Assembly (NCBI GenBank): GCA_949126835.1
Contig: OX421505.1
Location: 7,820,587-7,884,586, forward strand
Direction of reading: 5' to 3'
Length of the DNA: 64,000 nucleotides
DNA from: Anisus vortex
Lineage: Eukaryota; Mollusca; Gastropoda; Planorbidae
Of this stretch, positions 24,411 to 35,371 are shown in pieces. Made by a program: the position numbers and the translations under genes. Below the pieces are notes generated by a model. The model was not told the origin of the DNA. It was given only the letters and a program-made list of their open reading frames with translations, and searched no databases. How positions within the stretch are numbered: the first letter of the stretch is position 1; the number at the start of each line of letters is the position of its first letter.

Positions 24411-24700
24411 ATTTAGTGAAGATTTGAAAGCCGGCACAATGGGGTCAGTGATGGAGGCCTGGTCCAGGCTGTTCCGCAGCCTAATGGCTGACAGAAAAGA
24501 ATATTTATAGACGTCGGTGCGTGCGTGTGGGACATGCAGTTTGAGCTGATGACCTAGGGTAGAGCGGGACACCTGTTGGATGCGACCTGGCTGTGTGGAT
24601 ATTTCTACGTGGCCATTCATGATCTTGATCTGCAACTTAGTTACGGCTTTAGCCACATTGACTGATTCGAGCAACTCTTTTTTTTTTATAAATAATTAAT
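24411..24700 (-). pseudogene. non-LTR retrotransposon RT C-terminal fragment
   Basis: The minus frame reads HARTDVYKYSFLSAIRLRNS followed by LDQASITDPIVPAFKSSL, the terminal motif of jockey/CR1-type ORF2 proteins (D-x-Y-K-Y-S-F-x-x-x-x-I-R-x-x-N-x-L). No RT core is nearby. Confidence 0.65.
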
Positions 24701-25404
24701 GGTATAGTAACTTTTGGCTTTCCTGTACTCATTAGCGACGTCACAAACACGAACGCCCTTTTTATGTTTCAAAATAATAATTTGGCAATTTATTTCTTTA
24801 CCTCCACTGTGCCTCCTAGCGGCCCCACTACCTTTCTTCGAAGTAATTATTGATGGTGTTAACAATGACAATATTGAAAGGGATAAACTTTAAAAAAACA
24901 TTGCCACTGATAAGAAATATGTTACTGCTGCTGTGTAGTAAGGCCAATGAAATCGATGTTGCGCAGGCGCGCGAAATTAGGCTACTAGGCTAGCGCTAAG
25001 GAATGTTAGTACTACGAGGTCTTCGTTTATACTTTAAGCTATCGATTGTGCCAAACGTTAAACCTTCCTATCTAACTCTCTCCTTCATTCGTAAACGGAT
25101 GCATTTCTTTTACCAGAGACAAAAAAAATTCAATGTTGAAGTTCGTAACCTGAATAGTTCGTAACCTGAGGCGTTCGTAGCCTGAATCGTTCGTAAACTG
25201 AGACGTTCGTCGTAACCCTATGTACCGGTGCTTTAAACTTTATATAATATTCTCATAACTGATTTAATTTCACTCTTTTGGAACCAAATAAGTCTAAGTG
25301 GTACCTTTGGATGAAATTTGAATACGCCATTCAATTTTTGTCTCATTTTTAGTAAGTAAGAAAAAAAAACGTGTTAGTAAATCAACAAATAGCAAACCAC
25401 GACT

Positions 25405-25495
25405 TAGAGAAAGAAAAGAAGGGAAGAGAGAGAGAGAAAGAATAAGAGAGAGAAAGATGGAAGAGGAAGAGAGAGAGAAGAGAGAGAGAGCAGAC
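25405..25495. repeat. (GA)n-rich simple repeat
   Basis: Long runs of GAGAGA broken by AAG and GGAA. It directly abuts the 3' end of the LINE fragment that follows. Confidence 0.85.
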
Positions 25496-25497
25496 AT

Positions 25498-25735
25498 GGC
25501 ATCCGTCCGTCTCGGGAGACGATGGTGTAGCTTCATAGGTGAGGTGAGTCTAACTGCACCGCCAAGAATATCTGTGTAGGCCAACCCGGGAGTGGCAACC
25601 CCTGTCGCACTTGAGACATTTAAAGGCGAACGGCTGTTGAGCTGTGTCCGCCTCGCTCATTTCGGGAGGCAGTTTCATTACGCTCAATCTCTGCGCAAGT
25701 TGTACCACGTCTATCTCCAGGTTCCAGGTTTACCT
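25498..25735 (-). mobile_element. 3' fragment of the LINE family seen at 42302-44960
   Basis: The sequence runs in parallel with 42308-42550, including the 3'-terminal hairpin (CGTCTCGGGAGACG), GGTGTAGCTTCA, and the coding part for the C-terminal zinc-finger region. It is a 5'-truncated copy. Confidence 0.8.
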
Positions 25736-25737
25736 AT

Positions 25738-27240
25738 TGTTACGAAACGTAAAACTCATACATTGCATTGTTATTAAACAAATATTAATCATTTGACTGA
25801 ATTGCCGTAAAAGCGATATAAAACATTCCATAGACCAAGGTCTTAGGTTTTCCCAATTTAATTAGAACGTTGCTTCTTCAACCTCAATAACAAACACGAT
25901 CTGATCACGCAATCGACAGCCAAGGCCACTGGATTTACCCAAGTAAATAGGGCATTGTTGTTGTTTTTTTCCCAAAAGTCTCGTTCTCGGACAAGATGGC
26001 CGACATTGTTGAGTGGTTGTAATCGGATACGTCAGAAAACATTAATATTTTATTATATAGTATAATGAACTCTCGTGTATTCGTAGGTAGTATCGAAATG
26101 ACCCATGAGATAGACCCACGCGTAGCGGTGGACGGTTTAGTTTAGTTCTCTGCCAGCCTCCGACAAGTAAACATGCTAAATCTGTGCTCTGAGTCTGAGA
26201 TAAACTCCTATTGATTTGTAATATGAAGGATTCAATATTATTTTACAATTAGCCTCAATGCTAGTCAAAGCTTATTGAAGATATTTCTTATTAATTGGAT
26301 TATGTGTTATTCTTAATTATGTGTGTATAATATCACTCGGATTGGCACTTGATAATTTTGTAATTAAACCAATTATTCGTTGCTTTTACACAACTTGGTT
26401 TACGTCGATCTATCAACGTTGTCTACATTTGAGTGTGTGTTACTTATACAACTATAGTAATTACCAATACCACAACTCAACACCACGATACTTGCTGTAT
26501 AATATGAGCCAAAAGTAATTATACCTGAAGGAAAATCAAATGAAACTCTACTCTACGTTATGTAGGTTGCCAGAGGATATTTGGAACCAGGAATACCTTA
26601 GACTACAATAAATTAATATCAGAATGAAATAATAAAACCATCACCAAGTGAAAGTATAATCACACTAATTATAACAATATAATAACTATAATTTCATGAA
26701 CTGAATGGGGGCTCTAGCCGAAATAACACTATAACTACCATTTGACCAGGTGTGATGGAACACATGGTGGCTCGTTCCAGCAATTAAATACTGCCACGTA
26801 ATAAAATGATGTCTCGTGAATGGATTATATTATAGTGGATATTCCGTCACGTAATACTATATACACCAATACTAAAAGCCTTCAGTAAACACTGTAATTA
26901 AAACCACTTAATAGACATGTCACATTATAAGGTCGCTCGTTAAAGGAGACTTTATCGCATTGAACTCAATGTAGTAAGAAAACATTGATTTTATTATCTT
27001 TTATTTCACAGCAGCGACGATCGTCTTCATTCACTGTTTGACATTGTACGTTATAGTCGCTCTTTCTATGCAGGCTGCTATTGCGTCCTACGCTTGAGTT
27101 TATCAATACTTTAAAGTTTCAATAATTTTTCAGTGCAGGTTCCTAGTTACTCATTTAATTTACATATAATTCTAAGACTTATTTCACGTGTCCTGGATTA
27201 CAATCTTTATAATAGCGTTAGAACTTCAAGTTAATTTTAA
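25738..27240. other. unassigned; possible LTR-type sequence
   Basis: It starts TGTTACGAAACGTAAAACTC, a Gypsy-LTR-like beginning, and has a line resembling a primer-binding region (TGGGGGCTCTAGCC, near 26707). I could not find a matching second LTR, so this is only a suggestion. A YY1-like site (ACAAGATGGCCGACAT) lies at 25992. No gene is evident. Confidence 0.25.
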
Positions 27241-27244
27241 ACTC

Positions 27245-27690
27245 TTATTTTAAATATAACCAGAATATTTAATAGAAATGTAAACGCACTTCTGCTATAT
27301 GGCTCTGAGACCTGGAGAGTTGTCAAGGTGAACACTAACAAACTCCAGACATTTGTAAACAGATGCCTGAGACGCTTCCTGAAAATTCGACGGTTGGAAA
27401 CACTGTCATGCGTCAACCTATGGGATAAGAACAGACAGAAACCCATCGACAACAGCATCAAAAGCCGTACATGGTATTGGATTGGACACGCTTTGAAAAG
27501 ATCAGAAGACAGTGTGGCAATAGAAGCACTTGACTGGAAACCCCCAGGGCAAAAGGAAAGTGAGCAGACCAAAGCAGACTTGGAGGAGCTAGGCAAAGGT
27601 TGTTGGCCTCACATGGACACAAATTAAGGGAGACGCCCAAGACCGAGACCGCTGGAGAAGTGTATATTTGCGGTCATTTTAAATATCTAT
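27245..27690 (+). pseudogene. non-LTR retrotransposon RT C-terminal fragment
   Basis: The plus frame reads ALLYGSETWRVVKVNTNKLQ, then TFVNRCLRRFLKIRRLETLS, and later WYWIGHALKRSEDSVAIEAL, the standard sequence downstream of the RT thumb in a common metazoan LINE type. It ends with remnants of the W-R-S tail near 27650. The RT core is missing upstream. The part from 27473 to 27627 is duplicated at 1-155. Confidence 0.8.
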
Positions 27691-27982
27691 AAGCACATTT
27701 TTCGTTCGGTTCTTGTTAATTGCGGAAGATTTTCTAATAATAATGTGTATATGTAATATTTTTATATTTTTTATCACCACTTAGTGTATTTAAAAGACAA
27801 CATATTATTTACATCATTTTTTTTTCCAATATTTTTATTATATAATTTTATGTCTAGGTAACGTTTCCATTGAAGCTCATAATCCATTTCCTTCTTTTAA
27901 TTAATTAAAGAGTATGTCAAGGGGCACGCAAAATTATAAGTCCGTCCCTAATTATATTTCATGCTGAAGGTGCAAATAAAAT

Positions 27983-28179
<197 letters not shown>

Positions 28180-28185
28180 TAAAGT

Positions 28186-29595
28186 AAGTTATAGTATAAT
28201 TAAGCTTATCGAAATAATTCAAGTATTATTCATAACAGTAGGTCATAAAAAAAAATGTGAAATGAAAGTTAAAAAACTACAAGAACTGCCTTTTGACGTT
28301 TTCATCGCTCAAACTCTAAACTCCGTAAAACTAAACTAACAGGTCCTCCTTACAAAATTAGTTTTAAATTCCAAACTCCGATAAACAAAACTAACTTGGC
28401 CTCCTTACATAATTAGTTTTAAATTATAAACTCCGAAAAACTATACTAGCTTGGCCTTCTTATATAATTAGATTTAAACAGTATGCTTCTAATTCCCAGT
28501 ACTTTATTTATGGTTTGACTGTCTGGACTGGTTCAATTCTAATAAATCCCACTTGTTAAATCATTAGGCGAATGAAAACATTGAACGCATATCCACACGT
28601 GTCCAGTAGACTCTCTGCACAGATGTAGTCCTGATAATTTATATGATTAATGAAATGATGTTCTCCGGGCTGAACTCCACACGAGAAGAGTCCGCAGGTA
28701 GAATCGACGGATACCATCGGAAAGTTTTTGCAAAGCCTATCTTAAATGACTCAGTGCAGGTAGGAAGAAGAAATAAATCGAGACAGAAGAAACAGAAGAG
28801 TACTATATAAATGGGTAAATCAGGCTGTCTTTCATTGCTTCTACAAGACCCTGACGAGTGGTAAGAGATTACACAGCAGCCAACAATGACCCCCGACCCT
28901 TTTCCAATCCAGTTTAATAGAAGTGACCATCTGAATCAATTGCTGCATTGTGTTCACTGTTTGTACCACGTCTAGGATATTATGCTGATTCTATACCCTC
29001 CAACAAATGTATCTATGCGATCAACTCAACCCATTTTATTCGTTGTAGTGTGAGTTTCAAGTGCTGGCGTCTACTTAGATGATATTTTTTCTTTCTTTGA
29101 CCAACCCTGAACTAGTGTTTTAGGAAAGGTCAGCGTACTATTTAACACCAACTTCAAAAAAGAGTTGACTTTTTAAGTCAGTCTAGACTCCATGTAAACT
29201 TTATTGGCAATTCCTTAGTAAAAGCAACATAGAAATTTAAAGACAAGAAAAAAAAATTCAAAAAAATTCAAAATTTTAGCCAAAAACGTTGATCTCTTTC
29301 TTAAATTCGTGTTAAAAAATGGATCTTATAGTAAAATAGGTAACAAAACATGTTTCTAGATACATGTTTCCTATAAGAAGGAAAGAAAATACGTAGTTAG
29401 CGTTTAATTATTTTACAATGCAATAAAGCGAACTTATTTTTATTTTTATAAGGCGTGTAGGTAGTAGCACTTTGGCTATGTTGCATCAAAAGTGACCGCT
29501 ATAGACCATTATTGACAGTTAAAATGGCAAGTTTAATCCGTGCGATATGGCATTATGGATTAAGGTAACAAAAAAAAAACAAAAAAAAAAAAAAT
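28186..29595. repeat. segmental duplication of 156-5370
   Basis: The order and orientation match the first block, including the ~60-bp repeat (28305-28480). It lacks the hAT element, and CTACTTAGATGAT at about 29071 is the intact target. No gene is seen. Confidence 0.85.
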
Positions 29596-29599
29596 ACGG

Positions 29600-30185
29600 G
29601 ACGTAACAATGTTTAATACAAATTACAAAACTCCTCAGGAACGTAACAATGTTTAATACAAATTACAAAACTCCTCAGGAACGTAACAATGTTTAATACA
29701 AATTACAAAACTCCTCAGGAACGTAACAATGTTTAATACAAATTACAAAACTCCTCAGGAGCGAAACAATGTTTAATACAAAATTACAAAACTCCTCAGG
29801 AACGTAACAATGTTTAATACAAATTACAAAACTCCTAAGGAACGTAACAATGTTTAATACAAATTACAAAACTCCTAAGGAACGTAACAATGTTTAATAC
29901 AAATTACAAAACTCCTCAGGAGCGAAACAATGTTTAATACAAAATTACAAAACTCCTAAGGAACGTAACAATGTTTAATACAAATTACAAGACTCCTAAG
30001 GAACGTAACAGTGTTTAATACAAATTACAAAACTTTTAAGGAACGTAACAATGTTTAATACAAATTACAAAACTTTTAAGGAACGTAACAATGTTTAATA
30101 CAAATTACAAAACTCCTTAGGAACGTAATAATGTTTAATGAAAATTACAAAACTCCTAAGGAACGTAACAATGTTTAATAAAAAT
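29600..30185. repeat. 40-bp tandem array, about 14-15 copies
   Basis: The unit is GGAACGTAACAATGTTTAAT followed by ACAAATTACAAAACTCCTCA. Copies fall into subtypes (CCTCAGG, CCTAAGG, TTTTAAGG) grouped in blocks, pointing to local unequal exchange. Confidence 0.95.
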
Positions 30186-30419
30186 ACAGACAAGGACAAA
30201 ATTTCTTAGAAATTAGAAATATTTAATCAACATCAAAACAAAACAAACTGTAAAGTACCAGGACAAGGATACTGTTAATTTTATTTATGACACAATAAAA
30301 TATCCCTTGTGAATGCGCTCCTCAACTAACATTCAATTGAACTAAAGACAGGGTAGCGCTTTACTATTACAAGGACCAAAGACAATAATATATATAGATC
30401 TTATATGTTCTCTTTCTCT

Positions 30420-31010
30420 TTCCGTGCGCAACCAATAATGCTGTCTCAAATTACTTCTACGCTCCTACGTTTGCATTAAAGGTTTCCGCTGTATAAAACT
30501 TTTGATTTCAATTTTAATTTTTCATTAAGAAAATCATAGCGATTAAATAAAACGGAAGCGTACAGTCAGGGCCGTATTTAGGTTTGTGGGGGTCCTGTTC
30601 CTAAATTTGTGGGGGCCCCTCGTAACCTCGCTACAGCTGCCTTCCGACATTGTTGTGTTAGCTTGTGTAGTGTTGCTTATACTGAATGATAACCAGTAAC
30701 CCACTCTGTTGAATCATATATTTATGTAGCCTTGTAACCTCTGTTGGCTATAAATGATACAAAACTATTCTAATTGCCGAAAGAAAAGACTAAAAAAATA
30801 TATTTTTGGAATCTGTGGGAGCCCATTTTGTGTGGAGGCCCCTGTTTCTTAGGAACATGTGGAACATGCCTAAATACGCCACTGTGTATGCCTACAGTAC
30901 AAAAGGGAATCGGGAATTTCGAAAAGAAGTCATTCGAGTCATCAAATAGCAGAAATATTAAAGCAAGCATTTCATCTTATTATAGTCTTTGCAAGGACGA
31001 ATGTTTACCG
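30420..31010 (-). repeat. third copy of lectin intron sequence
   Basis: TTTCCGTGCGCAACCAATAA, continuing to TTTCATTAAGAAAATCATAGC, matches 10930-11050 and 45115-45235. The lectin exon itself is not in this copy. A hAT-like MITE interrupts it. Confidence 0.65.
30567..30886. mobile_element. hAT-like MITE, about 320 bp
   Basis: The ends are CAGGGCCGTATTTAGG and CCTAAATACGCCACTG (inverted repeat with two mismatches). It interrupts the lectin intron copy, which continues on both sides. GCGTACAGT on the left and GCCTACAGT shortly after the right end may be a blurred target duplication. Confidence 0.55.
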
Positions 31011-31719
31011 TCTTGTTGTCATTTATATAAACAAAGCCGCTGCACAGCGGAAGTTCTACATGTGCTTCTTAATGTATTTGACCGCGACTACTCTTTTTGG
31101 AGTTGACAATGTGTAAAAAAAAAGACAATAGCGGACTTATTAATCACGAGCAAAATTATTCACTTTATCACATCTGCAAATGTGTTTTACTATTTTTAAA
31201 CATCTGTACGGCTTGGCGTATACTAATTACAATAATATTTTTTGTCTTGATATTGATATATCAAATTGTGGAGTATTTTGTTACATAAAACACTTCGACA
31301 GTGAATACCCTAACAAGCGCAACCACAGGCTAAGCCAGATAGTTTGTCCTCGTCCATTGTAACAACGTAGGTACGCTTGTATTAAATTGTGTAAGCAGAA
31401 GGATAGTTCCGCATGAACATAAAGCTTACTACTTTGTTGATTGTAAAATTTTCGACACTGGAATTTCCTCGTTGACAATAGGCCTACTGGACATTTCTTT
31501 GAACATGTTGTTACAGGCTTAGGATATAAATAGAACAATACACTGAACATTGTTCCTTCATTGATAGTATTAGTACCGAAAAAGCGGATGAAGGTATGAC
31601 CTTCGAGATATTAATTTTAATTGAATAATAGCTCTATCGTCCACTTAGTGGACACTGAGGTTTTGGCTTGTTTGTAAGTCGTTGATTGACTTTCTGAACC
31701 TTCGAAAAATAAAACCTGA

Positions 31720-31870
31720 TTTTAGATTATCAAACTATCTGCGGAACCAATGAGATTAAGAGACGTTTCTTTCCTCGTAGGATTTAGTTTTTGTTTAGTT
31801 CTTGTTAATCTCTTCTTATCACCAGACGTCTTTTCATCTCGAGATGTTTTTTCTTATGTAATGTTGTCAA
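31720..31870. repeat. block paralogous to 5860-6010
   Basis: TTATCACCAGACGT and the flanking GGATTTAGTTTTTGTTTAGT-type sequence match the start of the inter-repeat region after the first 40-bp array. It shows the duplication continued past 30.2 kb before being interrupted. Confidence 0.55.
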
Positions 31871-31984
31871 GGTTTTGTCGAAGTTTTTCACGCAGTTTCG
31901 GCTTCCGAAGACCGTGCAAAAAGACTAAAGTATTAATTTCACATCTGGTTTGCTCAAGCAAGTGATGAAACAATTAGAACATGT

Positions 31985-32476
31985 ACATTTGCATATCATT
32001 CTAAAGGTCAAGGTGCTCTTGAGAGATTCCATCAGACGCTCCAAACCATGACGTAGACCTACTGTTTGAAACATGATAAAGATCTGATAAAGGTTTCCAT
32101 CTACTCTTGTTCACAGCCAGAGAAGCAATTCAAGAATCGCTTGGTTTCACCCTGTTTGAAATGGTGTTTGGACATGCAGTGCACGGCCCACTGAAACACC
32201 TGAAAGAGACTAGGATGTCACATAGATCATTTAACTTAACTAGTAAGAGATGTGATAAAGAATTATTTTCTAATATTGCAAAGAAAACCAATGAGGTTCA
32301 TGTTGGCACTGCAAATCCTATTAAGCAACCCCCTTAACGGGTAAATCCTATTAAATTAGAGTTGATCCGCGCTGAAATCCAAAACATGTTGGAGAAAGAT
32401 ATTATTGAGCATAGTACAAGTAATTGGAGTTCGCCGTGTATATTAGCCCGACAAGAAAAGATTCAACAGTTTTTTT
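31985..32476 (+). pseudogene. Gypsy-type LTR retrotransposon pol remnants
   Basis: The first part reads AYHSKGQGALERFHQTLQTM (about 32000) and AAREAIQESLGFTLFEMVFG, typical Gypsy integrase. The second part reads NPIKLELIRAEIQNMLEKDI followed by IEHSTSNWSSPCIL (about 32345-32450), the start of Gypsy RT. Stops and shifts break both. In intact Gypsy pol the RT precedes integrase, so the order here is reversed, through two overlapping copies or a rearrangement. A piggyBac element interrupts the RT piece at 32477. Confidence 0.7.
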
Positions 32477-32480
32477 TAAC

Positions 32481-34244
32481 CCTAGCCGTACTTCGATATT
32501 TTGCATACATATTGTACTTCGTGTTCCATTTTTTGGGTCATACTTTTACATAGAGAAAATATTAGTGTTCCCTTTTTTGGGTCATACTTTTTATACAGAC
32601 AAACTATTTCTAACACACTTTAGCATTGGAGAATAAGATAAAATCATACAAACTATTTCTAACACACTTTAGCATTGGAGAATTATATAAAATCATACAT
32701 CTTATTGACTTTAAGCACATAAAATGTCATTTATTGATGAAAAATCTCAAAATAAAAGATTTAAACAGAAATAACATCAAAGATATCTTTCTTTGAGCCT
32801 TCATAGTCATCATGGTTTAAGCATCACAATTCTTGCAATTCAGCATGGCCTTGGCTCTGTCCTAAAACTCGTGGGATTGGGGACATCGCACCTGTGTATA
32901 TGAATATGATACACTTGAGAGGGTAGTACGTTTCTGAGTCACAGATCCAGAACAACTTCAGGCCGTACTTTGCAGGTTTGCTTGGTATGTACTGTATAAA
33001 TGAGCAACGCCATCTGGAGGGTATGAGCTGCTCATCCACAGTCAGTGAAGCTCCAGGAACATAGTATTTTTGGAGGTTGGTATGGTGGAGGTCCAACACT
33101 TTGCTGATTGGAGCGAGCTGGTCAGTTTCTTGTCTTCTGTGACGGGTGTCTTTGTTGTCAAACCTCAGCTGGAAACATCTGTTCTTCGACATTGTGGCTC
33201 GCACAAAATCTTGCCCGATGAGGGGCTCCCAAATTGTAGTCAGGTTTACTTTGCTCTGTTTCTGAGCACCCAGGAAGACAAGAATATCGATGAGCCCTCT
33301 GATCTCTACATCGTCTGTCTCCTTCCATGCATCTCCTCTCTGCCCTTTTCCTTCTTCATTTGTGTATTTCACAATCAGCTTGATCATGTCTCGAGAAATG
33401 AAAAGATCAAAAGTCTCTGCAGGGCTTGTGGCATCGTGTGTGTTTGGAATACGATTCCGCAGAAGAGTCACAATATTTGACCTTGTAGTTTGAGCATTTG
33501 GTGCCGTAGGGGTACTTTTCAACTCTGTGCCATCTTTCCCATAGTAACTTCTTGTTCTGACTACAGTTCCATCAACTAATTCTTCAGAAATGGAAGAGTT
33601 CAAGTTTGGGTCAATGCTTTCTTCCTCACTACTATCACTAGATCGAGAATCATCATCACTATCATCACTGAAAGGGACAAACTCATCTTCATCACTCATT
33701 TCACCTTCACTATACTGATCAGCATCAGCATTATCTTCTTCTCTGTCAATAGCTCTGACTTGATCAACATGATCTCCTGCATCATCAACTCCAACTTGAA
33801 GTAAATCAAAAATATTTCTGCTTGAACCAGGCCTAGCTTCTTCACCAGCCGCCATTTTGATTTTACTCCAGGGGAGATAATTAACAATGCCTGCTTGAAC
33901 TAACATAAACAAAGAATATCTATAACTTGTGATATATGACTCCTCTATATAAAAGTATGACCCAAAAAGTGGAACATGAAGTGTGACTGTGCATTTACTT
34001 TTTTTTCCCTATTTATAAGTATGACCCAAAAAATGGAACACGAGGTACGATTTGAGTATTTTTTTTTTCTTGTCAATTGCTCTAAAATGGAAAACCTAAT
34101 ATCAAGGACAATATTATTTTATGATGTAAAAATGGTTAATTTGAGATGTCACAGAAGATGGATAGTGTAGTTTGACTGGTTGCTGAGCAAGTGTGTAAAC
34201 AAACCCTTGTGTTCCCTTTTTTGGAACACGAAGTATGGCTAGGG
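32481..34244 (-). mobile_element. piggyBac transposon with TTAA duplication, 1764 bp
   Basis: TTAA flanks both ends (32477-32480 and 34245-34248). The left end is CCCTAGCCGTACTTCG and the right end is its near complement CGAAGTATGGCTAGGG. Each end also has two subterminal copies of a GTGTTCC...GGGTCATACTT motif (32519 and 32565 on the left; about 33953 and 34017 on the right). A 40-bp direct duplication lies at about 32600-32690. It holds one truncated transposase gene and is inserted in a Gypsy remnant. Confidence 0.9.
32824..33855 (-). CDS. piggyBac transposase, C-terminally truncated
   Basis: The likely start is the ATG at 33855 (MAAGEEARPGSSRNIFDLLQ), 19 codons inside the longest frame, because this Met sits in a good AAAATGGCGG context. 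The protein has a strongly acidic N-terminal part (SDEDEFVPFSDDSDDDSR), then the conserved piggyBac core: ISRDMIKLIVKYTN, FLGAQKQSKVNL, and TVDEQLIPSRWRCSF with the first catalytic Asp, then PSKPAKYGLKLFWICD. Family members are about 550-600 residues. This frame ends at 343 residues soon after FIYTGA, so the second and third catalytic Asp and the C-terminal cysteine-rich finger are absent. Internal deletion is the simplest cause. It could still bind DNA but should not cut. Confidence 0.85.
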   Translation of the reverse strand: MAAGEEARPGSSRNIFDLLQVGVDDAGDHVDQVRAIDREEDNADADQYSEGEMSDEDEFVPFSDDSDDDSRSSDSSEEESIDPNLNSSISEELVDGTVVRTRSYYGKDGTELKSTPTAPNAQTTRSNIVTLLRNRIPNTHDATSPAETFDLFISRDMIKLIVKYTNEEGKGQRGDAWKETDDVEIRGLIDILVFLGAQKQSKVNLTTIWEPLIGQDFVRATMSKNRCFQLRFDNKDTRHRRQETDQLAPISKVLDLHHTNLQKYYVPGASLTVDEQLIPSRWRCSFIQYIPSKPAKYGLKLFWICDSETYYPLKCIIFIYTGAMSPIPRVLGQSQGHAELQEL

Positions 34245-34248
34245 TTAA

Positions 34249-35160
34249 GAACCCTACATGCTCTGTAAAGTTATTTTGTTTAAGTTGTTCATATGCAAGT
34301 TGCTTTTCAGTCTAAATTAAATTTGAAGCCTAATTTTGAGCAGGCTTATTTTTAGATCAGTTTTACAACTAAATTTCGCATCTTTTTGGTCTCTCTTATT
34401 TCTTTCATTTGAAGTCGAAGTATTAAAAATTTGGTAACCCTACGTCTATCGGTCTGTTTCTCTAATGGGAGCGTTCAGAATCAGTGGGGAAATCACAGGT
34501 TCTTTTTAGTTTCTCAAGACGTAGAAGGCTGCGCCGACGACTAGCGTTAGGCGTTTGTTGTTGAAGTTGTAGGTGCAAGCGATATTCGGGATTTGGAAAA
34601 CAAATAGGTCTGTGATTCGCCTTTGACTAATTAGCGTTTGCAAGTCATTTAGTTTTAATATTAACACTTAACATGCCAAAAAATTTACAAAACTCTTTCT
34701 GTATGCCAATTTCGACTTTAGTCGAAAATCATGGTGGTCTTTAAAAAATGGTTCAAAACCTTAACCTAATAGTCCGAGGTACAGATTTTGGATCTTGTAC
34801 CATGACTGGCATGACTTTCTTGACCTCAATCACCAGTCTTTTCGGTATTATTTTTTGTAGGGGTCACATGGCGAAGCGTCCGTTATAACTTTACATAACA
34901 GTACTAATATACGAATGAAGGATTAACTTTGACTAGAAGAAAAAACTTTATTATTACTATTTACATGAGAGACAAACATAAAATTCTAAGCTGCTTTGTG
35001 GATAACGTAAAAGCACTCTTTCCTTCAACGGACGAATTCTGTGACGTCACAGACTTTTATGACGCGTTATGGCTATGATGTACAAAACTTTAGAATGGCG
35101 TCGATGTTACAAGTACCGTACTATATTGTTTATGATTATCTTGGCACTGAAACCGTTTCT
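34249..35160. other. no gene seen
   Basis: Possible continuation of the LTR-element remnant, but I recognise no domain. Confidence 0.4.
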
Positions 35161-35264
35161 GTGTCCTGTTAGGTTCAGTCTACGGCTTGTTCTTATGTAA
35201 ATGTGTTTTTATGTGCCCTGTTATAATTTCTGTGTGTTCTTGTGTAAATGTGTTTATATGTGCC
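35160..35264. repeat. ~45-bp minisatellite, left half (split by a transposon)
   Basis: TTCTTGTGTAAATGTGTTTA and TATGTGCCCTGTTATAAT-type units recur here and again at 38402-38490, on the other side of the inserted element. Confidence 0.75.
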
Positions 35265-35371
35265 CAGGGCCCTCGAGAGAAAAAAAAGATGCCGGTACGA
35301 GATCTTTTCTACCCCCCCCCCCACCACACTTTTTTTCTAACTCTAGTCATATCTAGATGATTTATTTATAT

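Noticed and set aside
25738..27240. A full LTR retrotransposon
   Set aside because: Only one LTR-like start was found, with no second LTR and no pol sequence next to it.
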